DNA of 64,000 nt from Acanthosoma haemorrhoidale (taxonomy: Eukaryota; Arthropoda; Insecta; Hemiptera; Acanthosomatidae), in the NCBI GenBank assembly GCA_930367205.1, contig OV884015.1:31797288-31861287 (forward strand), in the 5' to 3' direction. Made by a program: the position numbers and the translations under genes. Position 1 is the stretch's first letter; each line of letters begins with the position of its first letter. Shown here piece after piece: positions 40,301 to 52,300 of the stretch. The notes under the pieces are model-generated. The model saw only the letters and a program-made list of their open reading frames with translations. It was not told where the DNA came from and ran no database searches.

Positions 40301-43300
40301 AGAACAAAACAGACGCTTTGGACAACTATACAGACTACTTCAAAGGACATCCCATCTCTCAATAGAAAATAAACTACTAATCTACAAAGTTATACTTAAA
40401 CCAATCTGGACATACGGAATAGAGCTATGGGGGACAGCAAAAAAGTCGAACATCAAGCGTATCCAATCCTTTCAATCAAAAGTCCTGAGAACAATAGTAA
40501 ATGCCCCTTATTATGTCAGCAACAAAACCCTTCATAACGACCTTAATATACCCTACATTCTAGAACTTATCCCTTCCAAGTTTACGAAATTCCACAGTAG
40601 CCTTTCCAACCACCCTAATCCTGTAGCACAGTCACTGCACTGCGTCACTCATCCCTATAATCCTCCTCGGAGACTGAAACGGCAGTAGCCTCGTGACCTG
40701 CTATAATCAAGTGACAGTGGGAGTCCTGGCAATGGCCAGTTTCTCCAATCATGTACTGAATGAATGAGCGAGTGAATGATGAAATGTAAATATGGTATGA
40801 ATGATCGTATATCTTAATTACTTATTGCCTAGCAAGGCAGATTGTAATTTTAGCACAATAAAGGAATTATATATATATATAAATGAACGATATACAGAGC
40901 ACGTTAGCTAATTAACAAATTGTTATTCGGAACCGCCCTAAAATTCCTAAGAGAGAAAGGGGAAAAAAAATACGTCAAAATTACTTGAAATCAATTATTT
41001 TCATTTTATAGTCTATAACTACGGAGCGTGATTATGCCTCATTAATTGTCTCTAAAAAAAAAAAGATAGCATATTATGACTTATCACGAGACTAAATGAA
41101 TTACAGACCAGGCCCATCCCCCAAAGAAAAAATACTACGACGGGGACCGAGAATCGAACCCGGATCTCTGCAGTCAAATGTCGGCAATCCTAACCACTGC
41201 TGACTATAGGGAGGGGACCTTATAATCAGAGCGCCTAGGTCTCATTAAGGATCGAGTTCGCGTGTTTTTTTTTACTAGTGTCTTTAAGAATTAGAGAACT
41301 TGCCAAAATTTTATTTTATTGGTATATTCTGATGATTTTCAATAGCTGAAGGTTGAAATCTTGGTTCGGCCTTCACAATGACAATTATTACAACTGGCCG
41401 AAAGGTTGATTTTGATTATTGATCCAAACATGTCCCGTGAAAAAGAAAATCACAGATAAGTCATATTAACAATACAAGTGGAGCACTTTTGACTTTCATT
41501 ACATGACCGGGAAAACATTTATTTTATTAACATCTGGGATAAATAATATTACCAATATTTTTTTTTGTTTTTAAACATTTTCATTTACTATTTTTGGTTT
41601 GCCATATATTTGTATTATTTGAATATTTTAGAATTTTAGAACAAAACAAACAATTTTTTTTTTTTACTAAGCATCAGTACATTTTAAGATTTCAACTGTT
41701 TTTTGCTGCATAAAAAATTCTGGAATGTGATGGATGGACACTATCTTACAAGTAAGGAACTGAGGGAGGAAGAACAATAGTATGAGAATAACAAATAATA
41801 AATAAATACAAAGGGGTTGGAGAGCTCTAGTGAAAGTTGTTTATAATTAAGACAAAGTAGACAATCTGTAGATGGGCTGGCTACGGGCCCCAAGGGAGCA
41901 GCATCTTCAGCCCCAGTCATCTACTTAAATCAACTGCTTCTTTATCTCACAAGGGGCACTTCTTTCTTAGCTTCTACCGCCCTACACAGGCACCGACTGC
42001 ATAACGTTCAGAGCAAAGTACTCACTTGTACCCATCACAGGCATAACAGGGAATATTTTCCCCCCTGCATAGCAAACTACTAAGCCAAAACCAATAAATA
42101 AAGATATTATAGTGAATAATACACTGATGATCTTCTTACATTTGACATTATTTAAACCGCTACCTGACTGACAAAGGTAAACTCTTCATAACGTTACTTT
42201 ATTTAGTACTATGCCTGCAGCAATCTTCCTTATCATTTCTTAATAGATTTTGTTCCTTTTTTAGTTTTTAGTTTAATAGATTCCTTTCTCTTTATTTTCC
42301 ACTGCTGCCCTGCCTACTAAGCGCTATTATAAACTTCAAAAGCTCAAAACAAGTTCTTAAGATTAGTAACAGATTCCCCTCGGAACACCAAAATCAGTAT
42401 GTACATTAAACGAGGATGTTAGAATATCACTTATAAGTGGTTTTGTATAAGAAAAGAGTCAATATTTCTTTTTTTTCTCATCAAGGCAGTACAAATTACC
42501 TTAATGGCAATATTTCAGCTAAGGCTATATAGATTTTTTTAAATATAAATAGTATATTCTAGTTATAATATATTTTTAGTTTAAAATAAATATAAATTAG
42601 TCCTGAATAATATATGTGTTAACGTAAGTTTCATTCTGATAGGGCAGATGCTGGGGGAATATTTTTCCATAATGCATATAAGATTTTATTAGGCCAAGTA
42701 CGATAAAATTTGGATTCTACGATTAGATAATAAAAGTTTAATTGCAACGACACTCTTTGTTCTGTTTCACTGCCACTGACATTGTAAAGCAGTTGGCCAA
42801 TAAAATTATTGTTTATCTTTCTATATCCCATAATCGACTACTGAGGCCGTTTTCACTACTGTCCGGCAAAGCCATCAATACCCGTGCCACTCGAGTGTGT
42901 GGGAAATCACACCTCATTTTTAGGAGTCTTAATTGTAAAATTTCTACTGCAACAGACGAAGGGTTCCAACAAGCAGGTAGGTCTTCCTGTAGACACAATC
43001 AAAGTATAAGCTATTTGAATGAATTAATTTGTTACGGTTGATTGCTGGTTGATTTTTAAGATATTAAGAAAATAACGTGAAATTTTGTCTTCCCATAAGT
43101 TTAAACTAGTGGCAAGAGAAAGTTTCACAAATTAATTAACTAAACCTGGCAAGAAAAAGTAGCAGTTTTAGCAAAAAATTATTTTCCAGCATATTTCCAC
43201 ATTTCTCTGTAAATAATTATTAAAATTGATCATACCTTTTTAGAAATTTTGTTCAGAACTTATTTGTTGGATATTCAATTTTTGTTTGTTTGTGTTAGGA

Positions 43301-46300
43301 TATTGGTTCTTTATTTTCTATAGTTTCTTATTTATCAATATAGCTTACATTGTGATAAGTTTGTTGAATGATCTTGTTTTTTTTTTAATTTTTCTTTTAT
43401 GTATTTCAAATATTTTGGTTTTCTACTTACAATTTCCGCCAAAATATGCTTTAAAATACTTCCGATCATTAAAAATTAATTATTTTTATAAATTTTCATG
43501 TACGTCCCCCTTAAGGTACTATTTCACTGGAACTCCCCGGCAGTAAGCGGTGGTGACGTCATCGATTCCGCCTCTTAATTGCCGTGCTTACTTAATTGCC
43601 AGCAGTTACTGCCGACCGCAACCGCGGGCAGTTGCAACGAAATAGTAACCTTTACTAATCCTTTCGCCAGTTCCCGATTGTTGAGTTCAACGCCGGCTTC
43701 AAATAGTGTTCGTTAGGCCGGGTATAGTTAGTAAGTGCGCAGGTAGTACGAATCGAGTCGAATTCGCTTGTGACGACGAATAGGGGAAATTCCCCCTCCG
43801 ACCAACGATCCTGCCAAGGCCGGACTATTGCCGAATACCCTCTGATTAGCCCGGTGTTATTTAGTGCAGGCAGCAGCACAGTCCACATATTCCAGTTGAT
43901 ATCCCACTATAATCTGCTATAGAGTGAGATCTTCCTTGTCCTGTATTAATTCTTTCATGACTCCCTTCTCCCTCAGGAGAAATTCTACTAATGTTGCAGA
44001 GAGAACCCTTCAATATTACGAAATTGTACAGATCAACTCATTTTTAGTCCTTAAAAGCTCATGCTCTTGTCATTTTTACACCCTGTACAACGTATTTAGG
44101 TAGTTGGTTTTTTTTGGGGGTTTTTTTTTCATACAAGTGTTGAAGGTGAGCCTCATCACCTAGTGTTGAATATGAGACTATGACATTTTAACCACAACAA
44201 AATTATTATATATTTATGCATATACATGCACTCCTCCAAATGCAGGAAGAGGAGAAATCTGTAATTCAATATTTTTATATTCGAGCAGCGGAGCAACAGT
44301 GAGCTTCGCGAGATCTTTGTGCTGCTTACGGGGGATGAATTCATCCAACGTAGACATATCAAATTTTTCGGCTCCTTGCAATACTTGACAAACCCGGTGT
44401 TCAACACTATAACCCCCGCTCCGTTCCCCCATCGATGGCAGGACGCTGTCGCGGCTGGAACGCTTTAGTCTAGGTTCTAGGTTTAGGTTTTAGTGTTAGT
44501 GTTTTCCACGGTTGCAAGCTGAAGGTGAGCCTCATCACCTAGTGAGTGTATGTGTATTAACTTCTTAACAACAATCTGAAAGTATTATAGTTTATGCACT
44601 CCTTCGAATGCATCTGCGGATGCAGCACGAGGAGACAGCTGTAATTCCAAATTTATATTTGCCATTGTATATATATTATCAATAAAGAGGTTTTGAAAGA
44701 AACAAAAGGGGAGGGGAACACAAAAAAAAAACACTTAAAGCTACTCGGTGGGGATTTATTTTTATTCTATTGCTTTATATATTTATATGCAGATTTATTA
44801 TTACTCTTTCAGTTAGTTTAATCCATCTTTACTTTACTAGTTTGGTAATAGAATAAATTTTACTAAAAAAAATTAATTTATTACTATTTTGTGATGATAC
44901 TACATTATTGAGCTGAGAAGTTTTCTAGAGCGGTAGCGTAACCAAAACACCGCGAAGGGCTTACACCTCGTATTCAATAGTGCTACGAGGATCCTGCAAA
45001 CAATTCGTGTGTGGTGGGGTGGGGGGATTCCCGCTGATCGCGACCATTGGCAACCATTACTAAGCTTCATATTCATGGTAGATCGCGCAAAATCACCACA
45101 AGGCTCAAAAATTGCTTAATTTAAGCAAAGAAGTTCATTCACAGATGGAAATTAAAAATGAATATTGTAAAAACGGAAGCAATTCCATTCACTAAACTTA
45201 AATGACACAAGACTTGACCTTTACACCTTACATAAATTCTATTAGTGTAAAAGGTAAGGCTGATTACTCTTTACATCTCTTTGCGAAATATCTAATCTGC
45301 CGATAAAATATAAAGCAATCATTTATAAATATATCATAGGCCTAAGAAGGGCCTTTATCTTTAACTTATGCTTCACCATCCTGGGGTATGACATGTACTA
45401 GTAACTTTCTTAAACTGCAGAGAACACAGAATAATTTTCTGTATAATAATAAATTCACCTAGGCATACTACCATCTCCCGACTACATAATACCCCAAACA
45501 TTGGTTTTGTTTATAACATAGTGAAAGAGACCACTTTTGGTTTCTTGAAAATTGTAAACGCAAAAGTAAAAAGTGTTGTGTCCAACAATTTATCAACCAG
45601 GAAGATACATAAACACAATCATATCATTTTTAAGAACCACTCTTCAGTCTGTTAGTTGTAGGTATTTTTGTTTTTTCAGTTTTCCTACAAAAAGTGGATA
45701 TTATAGTTTTACATATCATAATGCATTAATTGTGTTTTAGTTTAGAGGAGCTCCATAAAAAAAATCGAAGCTTGAGGTTTTCAAAAAAGCTCACCATTAC
45801 AAAGTTACAATTCCTAGCTATTAATGCACTATATAAGAGAAAATGATTAAAAAGGACGTGATCTTTATATATTCTTCCAGATGTGACTTAAAAGAATTTT
45901 AGAAGATCAGCAACAAAAATACTTCAGTCGGATAAACTTTCTGAAGAAGGAGTAAAATTACAGTAATATTTTTTAACTTGGGACAATACAGAATGACTTC
46001 TTCCTTATAATTATAAGGGCAACTATCTAAGACGATCGGCCATATTATTACAATATTTTATGTGGTAGTATGTTTTGAAGCATCAATTACACATGATAGA
46101 AGGAAGCCAAAATATTTTTTTTAAGATGAATCTTTGAAATATATCGAAGTAATCATTTACTTGAGAACCATACCAAGCAACTGAATATAAGACACCAAGC
46201 AGAAAGATGCTGTCATGGCCGAGTATTCTGATTGAACTGATAAAGATAAGGCAGAGAATTGCTAGACTAAGCACAAAGAAGAATGACCGTTGTCCAAGTC

Positions 46301-49300
46301 ATAGCTCAAATCAAGAGGACTAGACAAAGGTAGAACAGGACAGTGTTGAAGTGATAACCAACTAAAAAGAGAAAAGCTCTTTATTTTTAAAGTATTATTA
46401 CAAATGAGTGTAGTATAGCTATAATCCCATGCACATCACAAATATAATACAACAAGATCATAAAATATCAATAACACATTATGTAATAACATACATAAAT
46501 TTGAGGGTGGAATGAGGATGGATTATGTTAGTCCGGAATAACAGTCTCAGCAATTGAACATAATTGTCATTGATAGATTCTAATCTTGTCAAAGTGTGTA
46601 GTTTGGGGGTCTCATTTACGAAACCACAAGTGATCTACATCCATACCACATACTTTGACCTCGAGGAGAGTTCAAGTGTTGGCGACCAAGCCATTAATCA
46701 AAAACCACAGCCCCAATTGGAAAAAAATACAGTAATGAAACAAATCTGTCATGTGATATCCTGCAGAACATTAATTCATATAAAACAAAATATGAATTTA
46801 CTAAAATGAAAAAATAGTATATAATATAACAGTAGGTGGGATCATAATTTAAAATGGAGGTCCTCTATGTTTAGATCAATGCCTCCAGGTGCTAATCCTC
46901 CTCTTTCTTGGCCATCAAGAGGACTCTCGAACCACTTTTTCTGGAATTATTTTCCACTTAATCAAGTTGTTGCTCTGTAGTTATCTTGCCACAGCCTAGG
47001 TAACCTCAGTAAATTCTTCACATTCTCCCAGTTTCTTCTTTGTCCTATGGCTGGGACAAAAGTCATTCTCAGATAAAATACCTGATGTAAGGTTTATGTT
47101 TTACCAGCTACAATTTATCAACCTAAATAACAATTATTTGTCTGAGTGGGCTTAGAGCACCACTTGGACTGTCTGCAATTAATGCTTTTTATCTATTCAG
47201 GACCACAAACATTGTTCAAGTATGGAAGTAAATAACTAACTAATATTAAAACATTTAAATAGAAAATTATTTAAGACAACTTCATGCTTCAAAATGTTTC
47301 AATAACAATACTAATACAATAAATGTATTAATAATTTACTTACCATCCCATTGTCCATGGCATACGGAGACTGGAATCCCACCTTATCTGAAACACAATC
47401 AAATTGTATAATAAATGAGAAGATAAATAAAATGATATAAAACTTGTAATTCATACTAATTATACATAAATTTGTATCAAGTTAACTTTCTACAGAGATC
47501 AGTATACGACACATCACGATATTCAACAATACATTTAACATAAAATCAATGCTTTATTTGAACTATTTATCATAAAAATAAATTTTTATACACATTGTAC
47601 TAAAAATAACAAGAATAAAATTGAAACAAAATATCTAGCCAAGAATCAGAAAACATGCACTCAAACCGGCCACTGCCAAATGAATCGATAAGAAATGACC
47701 TTTAAGACAGAAATATTGAAAATATAATTATCTGCCTTAGGTGAGAGGAGAGGAAGGGTGGTTGATTGTTACTGTGCTATGAATCATGAAGGCGAAGATA
47801 TGAGAGAGATTACTCCTGGGCTCTGGTATTAAGTCTACTCAGGTGGAAAATAGCCATTTCCCACCCCCGGTATCGGGGGCCATCCTTCCCCCAACAGCCC
47901 TGCTTGCTCACCTCAATTTTGAACAATCTTAATGTCGGACAGCAATTCTTACACCACAAACTTACGATCATATGCATAATCGGTCATTAAAAAACAATGA
48001 TTTCATGATGAGCAACATATCATACTCATAAACCTCATGTGATATAGAGAAACAAGATACAAGTAATACTTCTAGTGGATTGATAGTCCTACTTTCCTTA
48101 TAATATATTTGGCATTTCTACTTTGGGTTGCTTAAGAGTGTGTAAAGATGTGAACAATTTCATAACAGGATTTATTTATTTGTTTTATGGACAGTTGAAC
48201 TACTCCTAGTGTCCTAATTATAAAAAAAATAAATTTCGAGATTTAAAAGTAAGTAAATGCTGTTATTTGACAGATCATAATTAAATTAAATCAATGGCAC
48301 AACTCCTCATAAAGAGGTAGGTTCAACCAAAGATTGTTGCCATAGTTGGTAGATATGCTGAGTGAGGTTAGTAATAGGCGTCACCTCAACCTCAAATTCA
48401 ATTTTTGTAACAAGATCCACTTTTTTTTTATTCAAGTAGAAACTCATTTATGCGTATGAGGCTAAATCAGCCACTAGACCAGACCCATTTCCGAAAGAAA
48501 AAATATTTCTTGGACGAACCCGGATCTCCACACTTAGGAGTCAGCATGCTAACCACTACATTACAGTAATGGTCAAGCAGAGATTTCAGATCATAACTAT
48601 GTTTAGTTAAATATTGATTATATCATATTGATAAAACATGATACTTATTTGCAATATATTCTAATATTCTGATGCTTAATGAGGGCCTATGTACCCATCA
48701 TGCACGGTGTTAAAGAGTTTACATCTCACTACTATCTTCCAGACCATTACCAGTAATGATTTGATACAGACACACAAAGAATATCGAAATGACATCAATA
48801 AATAAATTTGGTAAAATGTCTAATATTTTCTTTCATTAATTTTAACTGATTTCCAACTAATAAATCGCCTAAGTATGAACTCACGGTTAGTTAAATTAAC
48901 TCATGACAAGAAGATTCTGGTGTACAAGTCCCTGAAAGGGCGGAGAATTTTTACTCCTGTAAATATAAATTGGTGGCTTCTGACAGAACAGGCCATCTTT
49001 TCCTACCTTGAATGGGAGTAATAAAACTTTAATATATATATACATATATATTTCACCTTAGCACATATTGAAAAATTAAAAAAAAGTTTTCTACTGGCAA
49101 AAATATGTCACATTTTTAAGAATTGCATTAAACCAAGTTCATTATCTACTATACATATACGTGTTTAGTATCGTTCTTTTAAAAATATATCCTTCTATAG
49201 TAATATAGTTGGAATTTGAAAATTTGTACAGTCTTTTGAAATTATCAAAGAAAAATATAACCCAAGTTTTATATGTATAATGTATATGGACGTATGTCTC

Positions 49301-52300
49301 TGGTATGAAAAAATACTCATAAAGGTAAGAATTCAGTTCAATACATCGGGGAACTTTTATTAAAAAACGGCACGCAGAGAAGAGTTCACCTCCAACCCAA
49401 ACAAAATGTCCGATAATCCTGACTAAGTTACCCATATTTTTTATAACATGGACATTGTACTTTGAGTTGATAAACGAAGGTTTTATAAAACTTTTCAAAG
49501 GTCCAGTGGTTCTTATTTACATCGTAGAGAGAGATCTACATTAAAAAAAAAATCTTTTGGGGCGAATAAATATGACGTCTTTTGGAAAGAGGATTCTAGT
49601 CTTGTTAAAGAAAATAAGTTACACGAAATTGAAGTAATTTTTGCACTTTAAAATACAAAGTTAACAAGTAAGTTTTAGTTTATTATTATCATTATTTTAA
49701 GTGTTTTCTCAGCCCGAAGGGAGAGTTAGGAGTTCAGGAGAGAAGGCGTCATCTTTCGTCTGTCTTACGTCTATTAAGCGTTGAAGTATATTCCACAACA
49801 CCTAGAAATCTCCTGATTAGTTTACCTTTTAAAATAGAATGAAATGAGGTAAAAAGATATTATACATGAAAAAAAAGTCGGGCCCGTTTCGCTAACTTTT
49901 AAAATTTCTTGTGTAACCGGGTGGTTTAGAAGTTAGAAGTTATATATTATAACCCAGTTTAGAAGTTATTGAAAATTTAAAAGTTCTGATGATTTTTTTT
50001 CTCCGGAGGTTGTAATCTGAAGGACAGACTAAAAATTATTGAACCTATAAAATTTTAGGCGCCAACCATAGAAACCATGTATTTAATAAAATCGTAGATA
50101 TTGATGGAGTTTGGGAAACAAATCGTGGCGTTTCACTAACAGCCCTGTGATTATCTATGATATTGTCTCGTTCAAAAATAAAAAAAAAAATAAATCAATT
50201 TAGTTCATAATAGATTCATTCATAATAATTTAGTTCATAAAGTTTGGTTGTTTGAAAATAAATTGTTTGAGCTAAAGGTAAAAATATCTAGGAAAATGAT
50301 CTTGGGATGAATCAGTTATTTTAACTCTTCTTTTAAACTTATCTAATATATAAGTAATTCTGTGGTGTACTCAAGGTTAACAACCTGTAGATAACCTGCC
50401 TTAAAGAGGGAAAGGTTATGTTTACTACTTTTGCACAGATATAACGTAAACTTCCCATCCAGGTGGTCCTGATAATGGGAAAGAAATAATTCTTTTTAAA
50501 TATTTCGGCAGTTTTTCAATAATCAATAATTTTATTCGTAAGGAATTTACCACTAAAGCTCCTCTTCATTCAAGACATATATAAAAACTATTAAATCTTG
50601 CTTGGGTAGCAGATGTTTCATTTTTTTGGCATAAATATGGATACAAATACAAATACTTTTTGTGTTACTGTCTTGAGCATGTGCTTACCATACAGAAAAA
50701 TCAGAACTTCAAAAATCTTACAAGCAGCAAAAGGTCCCCCCTGGTCAACAGGATTTTATTTTTTCACAATAGTGCAATTTAACCGATTCATTTTTAAGAC
50801 AGCTGCCACATTATGACAATAAAGAGTGTAATTTGCACATATATGATCTTTTATTGCAGAATTAAAAAAAAAAAAAAAAAAAACTAGGAACAAAATACGC
50901 AACTAACTTGATAAAACGAAAGAGAAAAAAAATCGGCTGGAGATTGGAGAAGGTAATTTGAAAGATACAATAGCAGAAATAAAGAAAGAGTTGGACTTAC
51001 AGGTTTTAACAAGGGCCTTATCAATTTTCCCTATTTCCATTACAATATGGTAATAGATGAGTTATTCTATGTTCTCTAAAACTTGATATATAAAATAAAT
51101 ATTGGGAGGAATCATACGGCTATCAACAAAGATATTCCTCTAGGAACAAAATCATTTGTGAATGGCGTATTACTAATAAGTACTATCAAGCCAACTAGTT
51201 AATTGTAAATTTAGATTTGAGTGATTGTAAATGTTGGGAATAGGCTCAGGTTGATGAAACAAATATTCTCATCAAATTTCTGACTTCCGTATCTTAAGCC
51301 ATTCACATTTTACTTTCATCCTTTCCATACATAATGTCGAAACACCATCCATTATTTTCATCTTCCAACCAACCCGCGCTAATTCCTAACAATTGCATCC
51401 ACTCAAGAGACTAGTATTTTAGTAGGTTTTTTTTGTTTTTACAATAAGCCAGATGTAATATGTACACTTAATTTTCTTCAACATGATAAAAGGTCCCCTT
51501 CCCAATAGGTGGTTGAAACTCAGAGGAATGTTTTGTTTACCATACATGAATTGATATGTATTCCCTTAACAGGTGGTTACTCATAATGAGAAAGCACTGG
51601 TAAAATGATGGAAAGAAAACTATTGAACATTGCCTGATAGTCTGGCACTAAAGCCCTGCTCAGGCCCCAGAACTGGTAGGAAGCTCCATTTCAGGTAATG
51701 ACAGATGGCAGATTCAGGAGACCTCGACTCATGTAGTGAGTTTTATTTATTCCAGGAGTAAGTAAGTACATTTTGAAGAATGTATCCATGCAACCTATGT
51801 ATGTATATTTTAAGTGAAGTGAAATGTACTTCATGTGTCGAGTAATTAATAATTATCATTGCCCAAAACAGGAAACATAAATTAATTGAAATTTGTTTAA
51901 AAATAAAATTGGACCAGGCGAGTGAATGGAGCTGTAATATTTCAAAACATCAATATTTTCAGTTGCACTGCAATTAATTTTAGTAATACTAACTAAGTCA
52001 AGTGTGACGAAGAACAAAACACACAGAGATTCATTAAGGCTTTTTAATTTAAGATTTTTTCATATTTTGCAATTGTAGTCCACTAACTCACAATAAGTAT
52101 TACACATTATTTAATCAGTATGACAAGATTTTTGAAATGATACTCTATTTAATATGTGAATGAGATGTTAATACCATTTTTAATGATTTTTTTGTAATTA
52201 GTGTTAAAAAAGACTAATTCCATAGGTTACATCATAAAGGCATGAGTTTTAATTTGACACTCGTCAAAATTAAAGACAATACTTTTATTTTTTTTCTACT

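Larger units (their letters stand above)
33552..47343 (-). other. da: daughterless intron 2 (13.8 kb)
   Basis: The largest intron seen. It holds the pogo-like end at 36712, family C repeats at 37.1-39.2 kb, the recent jockey-like insertion at 39642, the SINE at 41105, the MITE at 43513, a GC-richer block at 43655-43900 and the tandem duplication at 44130. A 123-codon open frame at 37843-38214 (minus) was judged consistent with chance. Confidence 0.65.
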
